Source: a virus
DNA: 48,961 nt
Virus record (IMG/VR): IMGVR_UViG_3300047409_000197
Coordinates: 1-48,961 of that record
Direction: 5' to 3' (one strand)
Both the position numbers and the translations under genes were made by a program. Below the pieces are notes generated by a model, which made no database searches, was not told the origin of the DNA, and saw only the letters and a list, made by a program, of their open reading frames with translations. Below are positions 7,470 to 14,250 of this stretch, one piece after another (position 1 is the first letter of the stretch; every line of letters starts with the position of its first letter).

Positions 7470-7498
7470 ATTGAACCACACCCATATCCGTTTGTCAA
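7470..7498 (-). promoter_or_regulatory. Sigma70-type promoter upstream of the 7313 gene
   Basis: A perfect -35 TTGACA (7498-7493) is followed by a 17-bp spacer and a -10 TTCAAT (7475-7470, 4 of 6). The start would be near 7463, giving a leader of about 150 nt. It lies just past the end of the gene at 7529, so it starts a new transcript within the left arm. Confidence 0.6.
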
Positions 7499-7528
7499 CC
7501 ATTATTTTGATGGCTCGAATTACTTTAT

Positions 7529-7825
7529 TCAGGCGGGTGGTATGGTTCCGATTTCATGCACGGCGACTGGCTGGAGGGAGCCTTCATGCTCAATCAACAG
7601 CACCCGTTCCTCCGGCTTCTCCAGCCGAAGCACGAGGCCGTCGAATTGACTAACCCCGTCCCCATGTCCTTTGTCTCGCGCCCTCGCGTCAAGCTTTCGA
7701 TCCGACGCGCGGAGCTTGTTACATCGGTCCCGGAACCGGATGGCGAGGGCTTTTGACTCGAACTCGACACGGAGGCCCTTGGGGGAGGCCAGGGCGCGGT
7801 CGAGGATTTCGCGGTAATTAGTCAT
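7529..7825 (-). CDS. Small protein of unknown function (98 aa)
   Basis: ATG 7825 has AAGAGA at a good distance, so it is preferred over upstream in-frame codons. The product begins MTNYREILDRALASPKG, has a basic helical middle (RFRDRCNKLRASDRKLDARARDK) and a beta-rich C-terminus (LVLRLEKPEERVLLIEHEG). A basic helical part of this type could contact nucleic acid. A TGGTATGGTTC motif on the plus strand overlaps its last codons. No family is recognised. Confidence 0.66.
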   Translation of the reverse strand: MTNYREILDRALASPKGLRVEFESKALAIRFRDRCNKLRASDRKLDARARDKGHGDGVSQFDGLVLRLEKPEERVLLIEHEGSLQPVAVHEIGTIPPA

Positions 7826-7964
7826 GCTTGATCTCTTTTTGCCGTTTACGTTCCTCTTCGAGGCGCTTGAGTGATTCGTCGCCGGGACGAGCGTTGTCGT
7901 CTCGAATATTGAAACCAACTAAACGTGATAACGCGTCTGTGGCATCTTCTGCTTTTTTATCCAC
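7818..7964 (-). CDS. Small charged protein (48 aa), GTG start
   Basis: A GTG at 7964 overlaps the stop of the helicase gene and is preceded by GGAGGGG, the strongest Shine-Dalgarno sequence in the left arm. The 48-residue product is helical and ends in a highly charged segment (LKRLEEERKRQKEIKHD). The stop overlaps the next start by 8 nt. Function is unknown; the ribosome site is what supports the call. Confidence 0.68.
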   Translation of the reverse strand: MDKKAEDATDALSRLVGFNIRDDNARPGDESLKRLEEERKRQKEIKHD

Positions 7965-9414
7965 TAAACCCCTCCATCGTCACGAGCCAGAGCTCTTTTT
8001 TAGCCCTGGTAGTAATGACGTATTCAATGTTGAACTCTTGTTCTCTGTCTTCTGGACTCGCCGCCCACGGGGACGGGATTCGGTGGGGGTCCAGGTGATA
8101 CACAACTTCCCACTCGAGCCCCTTAGATTTATGGCCTGAGAGAAGCTGAATGGTTCCCTGGGACTTAAAGAGGTGCTCGGCATATGCAACAGCGGCAGAG
8201 AGGGTTGCGCCATGTTCTGCGAATACTCGGAGACACTCAGCTCGATCAGCAACTGATTCCTTGCTCTTGGCTTTGGCAGCACGGCTGTTCTCCCATTGGT
8301 CGATGGCGGTGAAGACGGCATCTTGGGGCATGGTTTCTGGGCCAAGTTTTTTGAGCACTTTCACAAGCCCCGGCCCGATGTCAGCACCAACAATACTAAC
8401 ACCACGGCCAGAACGGATAAGACTAAAGCCCAGTCGAAAAAGCGGGGCGTTATTTCGACAGATGATAGCGGCGCCCTCGGGAATTTGACTGGCCGACCAT
8501 TGCTTCGGCTCATGGATCGATCCTTCCTCGGCCCACTCGGGCCAGTTCATGTGTGGGGCGCGAGATTGGGCCTTGCGAACGATGGCGCGGGGGCATCGAA
8601 ACGATGTACTGAGACTCATTTCGACCATAGCATGTCGATTTTGTAAGCTTGCCATACCGGATTGGACAGCGCCTCGGAAGGCGTATATTGACTGATAGGG
8701 ATCGCCGACAGCAATAAGTCGCACTGTGACGAGCTTTTCGAGCATTGCGTGATTAAGGGCTGAAAGGTCCTGAGCTTCGTCCACCATGACGAGAGGAAAA
8801 CGAGGGAATGTTCCTCCGAACAATGTGGGCATGTATATCTGATCGTCAAAGTCGATTTGGCCCTCGTAGGCGAGGCGGATGCCTTCGATGAGGACTTCGT
8901 CAACGAGCGTAAAATTGATTTCGTCTTCGTCGAACTGATCTCGAAATTCCCCTTGGGAAGTAATTCGTCTTGCGTGAAGATAGGCGTGTTCAGGTATGTA
9001 CCCACATACTTTCGCTTTCCCGATCGCCTTGAGCGTTTCACTGAATGTGTCATAGGCTTCCATTCGTTGTGGGCGGGGGAGGGCGTCGATTTTATTCTTC
9101 AGCAGATCGTACGATTTCTTCGTAGAGACAACGAGTCTTTTCGCACACGCTGCGGCCCAAATACCATGCCCCAAAGCATTCATAGTCTTGACTGTAACAT
9201 GGCCGGGGAGGCGCGTTTTCATTTCCTCCGCGATGCGTTTGTTGAAAGCGAGGCAAAGGATCGGGGAAACGGGGAGGGCTTGGCATATCATCTCCAAAGT
9301 TGAGGTCTTCGCCGCGCCCGCGAGGGCGGAGATAAGGATAGAGTCCTTCGATCCTTTCGCGGCCTCAATGATGGCGGATTGCTCGGAGGTTGGCGTGAGG
9401 GTTTTTGCAAGCAT
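7957..9414 (-). CDS. UvrD/Rep-family superfamily 1 DNA helicase
   Basis: The 485-residue protein shows the motif order of UvrD-like SF1A helicases: Walker A-like AGAAKTST at 32-39, VDEAQD at 211-216, GDPYQSIYAFRGA at 237-249, STSFRCP, GHKSKGLEWEVV near residue 435 and YVITTRAKKELWLV near the end. It is shorter than host UvrD (about 720) and lacks much of the 2B subdomain, as phage versions often do. It would unwind DNA in replication or repair. The Walker A serine/glycine pattern is degenerate (AGAAKT rather than AGSGKT), but the lysine and threonine remain. It is coupled to its neighbours by 1-nt and 3-nt overlaps. Confidence 0.88.
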   Translation of the reverse strand: MLAKTLTPTSEQSAIIEAAKGSKDSILISALAGAAKTSTLEMICQALPVSPILCLAFNKRIAEEMKTRLPGHVTVKTMNALGHGIWAAACAKRLVVSTKKSYDLLKNKIDALPRPQRMEAYDTFSETLKAIGKAKVCGYIPEHAYLHARRITSQGEFRDQFDEDEINFTLVDEVLIEGIRLAYEGQIDFDDQIYMPTLFGGTFPRFPLVMVDEAQDLSALNHAMLEKLVTVRLIAVGDPYQSIYAFRGAVQSGMASLQNRHAMVEMSLSTSFRCPRAIVRKAQSRAPHMNWPEWAEEGSIHEPKQWSASQIPEGAAIICRNNAPLFRLGFSLIRSGRGVSIVGADIGPGLVKVLKKLGPETMPQDAVFTAIDQWENSRAAKAKSKESVADRAECLRVFAEHGATLSAAVAYAEHLFKSQGTIQLLSGHKSKGLEWEVVYHLDPHRIPSPWAASPEDREQEFNIEYVITTRAKKELWLVTMEGFSG

Positions 9415-9674
9415 TACTCTGCCGCTCCAATGCGTGCGACCATTTGATCGTAGGGCTCGCGTTCGACGGCCTCCCGATCATTGCAGGCGTTGATGGCGGA
9501 AGCGTACAGATGGATTGTCTCGGCCGGGCCGTGAATGGAGATTTCTTCCGCCTCGCGCTCGTCGCTGTTAAAGTGGTCGCGCTCGATTGTGATGAGGGCT
9601 GAACTGCGCCCACCATCATGGTCGAAGACGATTGCGCTGATCCTTCGCGCACCCATTATGACTGTGTGGCTCAT
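9414..9674 (-). CDS. Protein of unknown function (86 aa)
   Basis: The product has an N-terminal beta segment (ISAIVFDHDGG, SALITIERD) and a helical C-terminus with AETIHLYASAINACNDREAVER. It overlaps the helicase start by one base (TAATG). Charged and soluble, with no signal or membrane segment. No family is recognised. Confidence 0.65.
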   Translation of the reverse strand: MSHTVIMGARRISAIVFDHDGGRSSALITIERDHFNSDEREAEEISIHGPAETIHLYASAINACNDREAVEREPYDQMVARIGAAE

Positions 9675-9851
9675 TCAGCCCTCCCTCGCACGCTTGCGCA
9701 GTATGTCGACCTTGTCGGCGAGTAGGTCGCGGGAAGAGTCGAAGGCCTCGTTCGAGGCGTCCTCGTAAGCCTTATCCCACGGCACGCCCGCTGAAGTCTT
9801 CTCAGACAGCTTCCGCTCCATCTCCGCGAACCAAAGGTCTTTGTATCTCAT
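9675..9851 (-). CDS. Small helical protein (58 aa)
   Basis: The frame begins at ATG 9851 with a 4-nt overlap (ATGA) with the upstream gene and ends in TGA directly abutting the next ATG. The product MRYKDLWFAEMERKL and following residues is strongly helical and acidic-basic mixed, ending in a basic tail (LRKRAREG). Function is unknown. The tight packing on both sides supports it. Confidence 0.7.
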   Translation of the reverse strand: MRYKDLWFAEMERKLSEKTSAGVPWDKAYEDASNEAFDSSRDLLADKVDILRKRAREG

Positions 9852-10036
9852 GGCTTCACCTCGATTACGATGAAAGCGGGTTTGTTGTATGTGCCTGCAT
9901 AGCCTTGCGCCTCATCAACAAGACCCTCGATGATGGTTGTAAGCTCGGAGTCGGGTTGGTCGAAATACTCGCGTGCGGTTTCGCGTGAAACCTCCACCGC
10001 GAACACACCGTCATCCTCAAGATCGATCTTGCTCAT
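9848..10036 (-). CDS. Small acidic protein (62 aa)
   Basis: The product is acidic (KIDLEDDGVFAVEV at the start) with a helix (ETAREYF, LTTIIEGLVDEAQGY) and a terminal strand (AFIVIEVKP). It overlaps both neighbours by 4 nt. No family is recognised; small acidic early proteins sometimes act as inhibitors of host factors, but nothing here shows that. Confidence 0.65.
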   Translation of the reverse strand: MSKIDLEDDGVFAVEVSRETAREYFDQPDSELTTIIEGLVDEAQGYAGTYNKPAFIVIEVKP

Positions 10037-10236
10037 TGTATAATCCTCGGTTTGGGTTGGCCCTTGACTTGTCCGTCGCCGACCATCTGATAAAGCCCTT
10101 GCTTAAACTCTTCCAACTTCGTCGCGACGATTTGCCAGGGCTGATCGGGGCGGCACGACGACAACTCGATGGCGAGGTCTTGGCAGGACTTGATGTGGTC
10201 GATGAACTGGGAGAAGATTTCGTGCTCGGTTTTCAT
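10033..10236 (-). CDS. Small helical protein (67 aa)
   Basis: Helical product with two cysteines (C18, C28) and the segment IFSQFIDHIKSCQDLAIELS, then a basic proline-containing tail. It overlaps both neighbours by 4 nt. Function is unknown. Confidence 0.63.
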   Translation of the reverse strand: MKTEHEIFSQFIDHIKSCQDLAIELSSCRPDQPWQIVATKLEEFKQGLYQMVGDGQVKGQPKPRIIQ

Positions 10237-10526
10237 GAGTCAAGTTTCCTTGCCCACATCCCATCTATCGACGAATAGCTTGATGTATGCCATTCATAGC
10301 ATTCAAGCTGGGCTATTAGACCTCGACTTAAGATGTCAGAAAGAAATCCTTCATCATTGAATTTATATCTTTCTCGCTGCTCAGGATGACTTTCTAACCA
10401 CTCATCCCTAAGTTTTTTTGTGTCGATTTCGGTTAATGTCTCGAATACTCCAGCGATAGTATAATCAGAGTATTCTCCAGTTGAAACAGTAAAAAGTTTT
10501 CCTTTTGGAATAATTTCGTCTGTCAT
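10233..10526 (-). CDS. Protein of unknown function (97 aa), AT-richer than neighbours
   Basis: The product contains FTVSTGEYSDYTIAGVFET at the N-terminus and a helical charged middle (LRDEWLESHPEQRERYKF). The first part resembles the strand pattern of small phage proteins with a YSDY motif, but I assign no family. Its DNA is visibly richer in A and T than the genes on both sides, which hints at a recent gain. It overlaps both neighbours by 4 nt. Confidence 0.66.
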   Translation of the reverse strand: MTDEIIPKGKLFTVSTGEYSDYTIAGVFETLTEIDTKKLRDEWLESHPEQRERYKFNDEGFLSDILSRGLIAQLECYEWHTSSYSSIDGMWARKLDS

Positions 10527-10885
10527 CGTCCGCCCTCCTGCGTCATGACCGCCTGCACCGGCGCGAACATTTCTTTCAGCTTTACCGCCTGTTCGGCCAT
10601 GATTTGTTTCGACTCAATGACCGCCGCCACGCGCGAGGCGTGCTCGTCAATCGCGGAAACGATTGCATCATGCCGCTTGGTCAACGCGACCATGAGGGCA
10701 TCGGTATCGTCGCGGAACTGGCGAAGTTGGTCGAGGGCTTGGGAAGTGAGGTTGGCCATGAGTTGCGATGATCGCTCGTGGGCGATATCGACTGGATGAG
10801 GGGCAGGATCGAGGCGCTGTGCGCGAAGCGCATCAAGATCAACCGCTTCGCGAAGCACGCGGTCTTCTGTCGTGTTAGTTTCCAC
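10523..10885 (-). CDS. Coiled-coil-like early protein (120 aa), GTG start
   Basis: An ATG at 10891 stands only 1 nt after AAGGAG (10898-10893), whereas GTG 10885 lies 7 nt from it, so I choose the GTG. The product is almost wholly helical, with RQFRDDTDALMVALTKRHDAIVSA and VAAVIESKQIMAEQAVKLKEMF as likely coiled-coil or amphipathic segments. It overlaps the upstream gene by 11 nt. Function is unknown; a structural or scaffolding role in the early complex is possible. Confidence 0.66.
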   Translation of the reverse strand: METNTTEDRVLREAVDLDALRAQRLDPAPHPVDIAHERSSQLMANLTSQALDQLRQFRDDTDALMVALTKRHDAIVSAIDEHASRVAAVIESKQIMAEQAVKLKEMFAPVQAVMTQEGGR

Positions 10886-11165
10886 AGTCATTCTCCTTCG
10901 ATGTGATCCGAGTGCGGTACTCCCGTTCAGCGCTCTCATCTTGATCTCTCCGGGTTAGAAGGGATGCTCCAAGTAAACCGGCTAGGCTGCTGATTTGTTC
11001 CGCGAGCATAACCGATTGATTAGTTGTGGTTTGCGAGTTTATAATGGCTCGTGCCTGCATCTGCATCATGCGCGCGAAACCGAGGTAACTGTTATGTTTC
11101 CAAATCTCCCGACGGCGAAGCTCCCCCGGAGTCGGACGTAAAAAGCTCTTCGAGGTTGATCGCAT
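10875..11165 (-). CDS. Helical protein of unknown function (96 aa)
   Basis: ATG 11165 has GGAG about 9 nt upstream but lies 74 nt inside the preceding gene; a later ATG at 11069 is the alternative. The middle holds RRREIWKHNSYLGFARMMQMQARAI and a hydrophobic segment (MLAEQISSLAGLLGASLL), then a charged tail. The hydrophobic segment is too short and polar for a clear membrane helix. No family is recognised. The long overlap lowers certainty about the start, not about the gene. Confidence 0.58.
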   Translation of the reverse strand: MRSTSKSFLRPTPGELRRREIWKHNSYLGFARMMQMQARAIINSQTTTNQSVMLAEQISSLAGLLGASLLTRRDQDESAEREYRTRITSKENDCGN

Positions 11166-11382
11166 CGGTTAAGCTCCGCTTGGTTGGATTGAGGCCACGC
11201 CGCTCTTCCCAAATCTTGCAGAGGGTGCAAAAGGGGGCGAGCGCGGCGGTGTGAAGTTCCTTGAAAAGTTGGTAAATTCTTTCCTCGTTCGCGTTCAAAG
11301 TGGCCTCGTCATCTACAACAATCATAACACCTCGAAGCACGGCGAGGTTTGCTCGAAGCCTGTCTTTCTCGTCCTCCGTCAT
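11092..11382 (-). CDS. Protein of unknown function (96 aa) with CTLC motif
   Basis: ATG 11382 overlaps the upstream stop by 4 nt and has TGAGGT as ribosome site. The product is mainly helical (EDEKDRLRANLAVLRGV, NEERIYQLFKELHTAAL) with FCTLCKIWEERR near residue 60, a CxxC pair that could bind a metal with other ligands, though no second pair is present. Function is unknown. Confidence 0.66.
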   Translation of the reverse strand: MTEDEKDRLRANLAVLRGVMIVVDDEATLNANEERIYQLFKELHTAALAPFCTLCKIWEERRGLNPTKRSLTDAINLEELFTSDSGGASPSGDLET

Positions 11383-11522
11383 GGAAACCTCATAATCCAG
11401 CCGGGGGCGAAACCGGCGAAAAGGGCGGTTAAGAGTACGATGACCGCCGCCCCGGCCATAATGGCGCAGATGCAGTAAACGAAGCCCGGCATCCAACTGT
11501 CGTTTGGGGGGCCAAACGTCAT
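11379..11522 (-). CDS. Small single-span membrane protein (47 aa)
   Basis: This short frame has 4-nt overlaps at both ends (ATGA at 11522 and 11382). Residues 13-41 (GFVYCICAIMAGAAVIVLL and on) form a clear transmembrane helix, flanked by a short polar N-terminus and a tail ending WIMRFP. It would sit in the host inner membrane early in infection. Possible roles include superinfection exclusion, but none is shown. Confidence 0.68.
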   Translation of the reverse strand: MTFGPPNDSWMPGFVYCICAIMAGAAVIVLLTALFAGFAPGWIMRFP

Positions 11523-11851
11523 AACCCGATCTCCGACAGCACCCGTTCCGCCTCGGCCTTTGCAGCGGCTTTCGCGGCTTTGTCCTCGTTCATGGCGGAA
11601 AGCCAAGCCTTAAACTTTTCATCACTTTCCAGCGCCTTCTCAACATCATTCCGCACCTGCGCCCCGGCCTCGCCGATCTTCGGCCGATGACTGATTGCGC
11701 GGGCCTTGAGCATTGCGAGTAAGGCGCTGATTGCATTGGGGCGGGAAAGCGGTATTTGGACCGTTGATGCCTCTGGCATCGCGAGCATGATTGTGTCGCC
11801 GACGAGCCAAATACTGGCGGCGTAAGACGGTGGTGGATAGCGCTCGGTCAT
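11519..11851 (-). CDS. Protein of unknown function (110 aa)
   Basis: The N-terminal half is beta-rich (SIWLVGDTIMLAMP, VQIPLSRPNAISALLAMLKARA), the C-terminal half is a long alanine/lysine-rich helix (EDKAAKAAAKAEAERVLSEIGL) that could be a coiled coil. It overlaps both neighbours by 4 nt. No family is recognised. Confidence 0.68.
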   Translation of the reverse strand: MTERYPPPSYAASIWLVGDTIMLAMPEASTVQIPLSRPNAISALLAMLKARAISHRPKIGEAGAQVRNDVEKALESDEKFKAWLSAMNEDKAAKAAAKAEAERVLSEIGL

Positions 11852-12027
11852 TGTTGCAAAGCCTTTTCTTCCTCGTTGGTTAAGCCACGAAGGTTAAGGT
11901 GCAAACCTTGGTTTAGCTTGTCGACAATAAAACGAATAAATGGCTCGCCGAAAGGCATATCAACTCGATCAATATGCTCGCCGCCATCGATCTTAGTATC
12001 TTCCCAAACATCGACTCTAATAATCAC
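11848..12027 (-). CDS. Small protein of unknown function (59 aa), GTG start
   Basis: GTG 12027 overlaps the upstream TGA as GTGA, matching the local rule, so it is preferred over in-frame codons further upstream. The product starts IIRVDVWEDTKIDGGEHIDRVD and continues with a helix (PFIRFIVDKLNQGL) and an acidic end. Function is unknown. Confidence 0.62.
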   Translation of the reverse strand: MIIRVDVWEDTKIDGGEHIDRVDMPFGEPFIRFIVDKLNQGLHLNLRGLTNEEEKALQQ

Positions 12028-12209
12028 TTCAGCACCCACGCAATATCTTCCGCGGCTTGCTGAAGGCTCGGCCGGGAGCCGTATTTGCCCCCGCACTCAA
12101 TCCACCACGCGCCGGACGCGAAGATGATTTGGACGGGGAAGCCAAGCAATTGATAAACGGATGGGCTTGGGACTGCGAATTGAAGGCCCGCGATTGTGCG
12201 CTTAGTCAT
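12024..12209 (-). CDS. Small protein of unknown function (61 aa)
   Basis: The product has a beta-type middle (VYQLLGFPVQIIFASGAWWIECGG) and a helical end (SLQQAAEDIAWVLK). The pattern with ASGAWWIE resembles short phage proteins seen next to early genes, but I name no family. Overlaps both neighbours by 4 nt. Confidence 0.66.
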   Translation of the reverse strand: MTKRTIAGLQFAVPSPSVYQLLGFPVQIIFASGAWWIECGGKYGSRPSLQQAAEDIAWVLK

Positions 12210-12379
12210 GGGCGCACCAAATAGCGATGCAGACTGTTGCGCAAAATGTTTAGATGCAGGTATGCTTTCGCGGCCTCACACTTTTCGGCCGCTCCGAATA
12301 ATTCTTGCCAATGGATCACGCAATTGATTGCACGCTTTAGCTCACGGATTTGGTTTTCAGCTTGCTTTCGCTTTGTCAT
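12206..12379 (-). CDS. Small basic helical protein (57 aa)
   Basis: ATG 12379 has GGGAG 8 nt upstream. The product is basic and helical (MTKRKQAENQIRELKRAINCVIHW, AAKAYLHLNILRNSLHRYL). It is the first gene of the run that ends at 7818, downstream of the promoter at 12601-12629. Its stop overlaps the next start by 4 nt. A nucleic-acid-binding role is possible from the basic helices only. Confidence 0.66.
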   Translation of the reverse strand: MTKRKQAENQIRELKRAINCVIHWQELFGAAEKCEAAKAYLHLNILRNSLHRYLVRP

Positions 12380-12600
12380 CGAAGATGCTCCCTTTCACCG
12401 AAGCTTCTCACCGGGCTGCGGCTTTGCCGCCAGCGATCCTGAGCTTCGAGTTGGGCTCTTTTCACGTCCGGCCTTGTCGGCTACTTAATCGGCCAGTATT
12501 GGCTGGCTCGATGTTTCGCCCTAGGACAACCCTTTGGTCATTGCTCGCTGGCGGTTAGCCTCGGCGCAGGCACGCAATACCCATTTCCCGCGTTGCCGAT
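12380..12600 (-). promoter_or_regulatory. Untranslated leader region with hairpin
   Basis: I see no convincing gene in this stretch. It holds the probable 5' leader of the 12379 gene, with a GCGGC-TTT-GCCGC hairpin at 12418-12430. Two tiny frames (25 and 6 codons) are present near 12540-12620, but neither has a good ribosome site and the longer one begins upstream of the predicted transcript start. Confidence 0.5.
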
Positions 12601-12629
12601 TTCATAACACGCCATTGCCCCATTGTCAA
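12601..12629 (-). promoter_or_regulatory. Sigma70-type promoter with extended -10, leftward
   Basis: Perfect -35 TTGACA (12629-12624), a 17-bp spacer and -10 TATGAA (12606-12601) preceded by TGT, giving an extended -10. It reads toward the 12379 gene and lies just past the stop at 12646. The same layout (TTGACA, 17 bp, TGn before the -10) occurs at 14864-14892 on the other strand. Confidence 0.66.
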
Positions 12630-12645
12630 TGGCCTGTTTCTAACT

Positions 12646-12819
12646 TTATTCAGTTGGCCGGAGGCAAGCCTCCAAGAATTTAACACTGTCGAAAGCCGGA
12701 TTGTCGACCAGAAGGCAATCGGCAATTGTCCCCTGTAACATATTCCATTCCGGCTCGGGAACCTTCGCGCGCGCCCGTGAGAATGCCCGTGCAATCTTTT
12801 CAAAGTCTTTCCTCGTCAT
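12646..12819 (-). CDS. Small protein of unknown function (57 aa)
   Basis: ATG 12819 has GGGAG 6 nt upstream. The product MTRKDFEKIARAFSRARAKV then PEPEWNMLQGTIADCLLVDN is of a type common as a short phage early protein: a helical start and a compact acidic body with one cysteine pair (C34, C52). The function is not known. It stands alone between a hairpin cluster and a promoter, so it may have its own transcript. Confidence 0.68.
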   Translation of the reverse strand: MTRKDFEKIARAFSRARAKVPEPEWNMLQGTIADCLLVDNPAFDSVKFLEACLRPTE

Positions 12820-12957
12820 TGATAACTCCCATTGATTGACCGATCCACACCAGGCCCGCCTTCGGCGGGGACCGATGACGATTGCCCCGTCCACACCAGT
12901 CGCGGCCGTTGGCCGCTTGGATGAAACGCGGGGACCATATCACGCGGTCCCCGCGTT
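12820..12957 (-). repeat. Intergenic cluster of three hairpins and a 22-bp direct repeat
   Basis: Hairpins: 12925-12957 (12-bp perfect stem, 9-nt loop), 12902-12916 (GCGGCC/GGCCGC, 3-nt loop) and 12855-12869 (CCCGCC/GGCGGG, 3-nt loop). Two imperfect direct repeats, 12834-12855 and 12880-12901, match at 18 of 22 bases with a 46-bp period. The first hairpin follows the stop of the 12965 gene and may be a terminator, but it lacks a U-run. Its loop contains GTGATATGGT, a match to the recurring motif of the control region. Confidence 0.6.
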
Positions 12958-12964
12958 GGCTGTA

Positions 12965-13435
12965 TCAGAGTCCGAGTTCCGTCAAATCCGCATCATCGGC
13001 GATGGCCGACTTTGCCTGCTCGACGCGGGTGCGCGCCAGTTCCATGATTGACGGGTCTTTCGCGAGAAGCTTTTGCGCGGCTTCACGCTTGACTTTGGCA
13101 TCAACCTTCGACGGCTTTGTGCCCTTCGCGCGCAGGTATTGGTCGACTTTGGCCAACGCGAGCCGCATGGCTTCGGCTCGAACCGGATCACCCTCGCGCG
13201 TGCCCGCAACGCGGACTTCGCCGTTGTACATGGCTTCAAGTTTCTTTTCGACAATCGCGCGGGCCTTGGCCTGATAGTCCGTCTCGTCGGTGGAGATCCC
13301 CGCGTGCGAGTCCATGAGGATGTTTCGGAGTCCGATACGAATGACATGCTCGCCGACCGTGTGTGCATCGGCCATGAGGCCGAGTTTATTCAAATCCGCA
13401 TCAATCGTGATGCCCTTACCTACGTTGATTTCCAT
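12965..13435 (-). CDS. Phage protein of unknown function, paralogue of the 6810-7313 product
   Basis: The start is ATG 13435, with GGGAG 9 nt upstream, not the earlier in-frame codons. The 156-residue product has a beta-type N-terminus (MEINVGKGITIDADLNKLGL) and a helical remainder with DPVRAEAMRLALAK, LRAKGTKPSK and SIMELARTRVEQAK. The last three blocks align with the product of 6810-7313. A hairpin (13456-13470) precedes the ribosome site and a strong one follows the stop. Family unknown. Two copies with separate control suggest an abundant early protein. Confidence 0.72.
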   Translation of the reverse strand: MEINVGKGITIDADLNKLGLMADAHTVGEHVIRIGLRNILMDSHAGISTDETDYQAKARAIVEKKLEAMYNGEVRVAGTREGDPVRAEAMRLALAKVDQYLRAKGTKPSKVDAKVKREAAQKLLAKDPSIMELARTRVEQAKSAIADDADLTELGL

Positions 13436-13508
13436 TGCCTTAACTCCCGTTGTTCGCGGCATCGCGCCGCATGGTTGAAGACTAACTCCGATTGGATTGA
13501 TTATCAAA

Positions 13509-13745
13509 TCACGAATTGTTACTGACTACTTGTGGCATGATGCGCAACCAGTCCGCGTTTGCGTCATTGTGCGTTATTGTGGCTGTGCCATTGGACATGA
13601 ACTTGATCGGGATACGAAACTCGTTCGGGCGAGTTTTCCACAGTTTTGTTTTGCCGTGGCGCCGCACGCGATATATTTTTTTGTTTGTTGTTAAGATAAA
13701 CAATTCGCCGCGATCCAATGCCAACTCGATGGCTTCGCGTGTCAT
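13509..13745 (-). CDS. Small basic protein of unknown function (78 aa)
   Basis: ATG 13745 follows GGGGGGAG, a very strong ribosome site. The product begins MTREAIELALDRGELFILTT and is basic in the middle (YRVRRHGKTKLWKTRPNEFRIP), with a beta-rich pattern that could bind nucleic acid. A 4-nt overlap joins it to the upstream gene. Function unknown. Confidence 0.68.
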   Translation of the reverse strand: MTREAIELALDRGELFILTTNKKIYRVRRHGKTKLWKTRPNEFRIPIKFMSNGTATITHNDANADWLRIMPQVVSNNS

Positions 13746-13921
13746 GACTCCCCCCTTTGAATGATGACTTGCCGCCCAATCGCACGACTCACGCCATCGA
13801 TGCGGGAAGCAAGTTGTGAAAGCGTCAGCCCGCTTACAAAGCGGTATCCGAACGGCCACTCAATCAACGCGCACCATATGCCCGTTGATCCGTGGTTGAT
13901 TGTCGCGCGTGCCGCAGTCAT
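13742..13921 (-). CDS. Small protein of unknown function (59 aa)
   Basis: ATG 13921 is preceded by AACAACGGGG, a leader shared with two neighbouring genes. The product contains WCALIEWPFGYRFVSGLTL and a helix-turn-helix-like stretch (LSQLASRIDGVSRAIGRQVI), so DNA binding is possible. It ends in an ATGA overlap with the next gene. No family is recognised. Confidence 0.6.
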   Translation of the reverse strand: MTAARATINHGSTGIWCALIEWPFGYRFVSGLTLSQLASRIDGVSRAIGRQVIIQRGES

Positions 13922-13940
13922 TTGATTAGCCCCGTTGTTT

Positions 13941-13953
13941 CCGGCTTTGCCGG
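13941..13953 (-). other. Small GC hairpin
   Basis: CCGGC-TTT-GCCGG lies between the genes ending at 14023 and starting at 13921. A hairpin of the same form (GCGGC-TTT-GCCGC) lies at 12418-12430. No U-run follows, so termination is not clear. Confidence 0.4.
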
Positions 13954-14022
13954 GCCGCGTGCCATCATCAGCACGGTTATCGCGGCGTTACCCGTGGACG
14001 CGCATTGGCGCGCGTTTCGGCA

Positions 14023-14250
14023 TCATGCACCAACGTAGGATGCGAAATATGTGCGAATATCACCTGCGCGGGATTTGGCACGATACGAGTAAACGTAAAC
14101 GCGGCCACCCGCATGATGAACTGGATCGCGCACAAATATCGCGCCGCGATTGGCTGGATGCAACACACAGAATGGCGGGTCAATAGACTGCGCCATTTGA
14201 TAATGTTCGGCCGCTTCGCGTGTCTTAAACCCGCGCCGTTCATTTGTCAT
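14023..14250 (-). CDS. First early gene, small protein (75 aa)
   Basis: ATG 14250 has GGGAG 6 nt upstream inside a shared AACAACGGGAG leader. It is the first gene after the leftward promoter at 14279-14307, so it would be among the first products in the cell. The product has a helical start (KTREAAEHYQMAQ) and beta strands (GAIFVRDPVHHAGGRVYVYSYR). The family is not known; immediate early products often act on host defences or transcription, which is inference. Confidence 0.66.
   Translation of the reverse strand: MTNERRGFKTREAAEHYQMAQSIDPPFCVLHPANRGAIFVRDPVHHAGGRVYVYSYRAKSRAGDIRTYFASYVGA

Noticed and set aside
12540-12623. Tiny frames of 25 and 6 codons in the leader before the 12379 gene
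   Set aside because: No ribosome site, and the longer one starts upstream of the predicted transcript start.
12820-12957. tRNA gene or CRISPR-like array
   Set aside because: Hairpins do not form a cloverleaf, and only two imperfect repeats with a 46-bp period are present.
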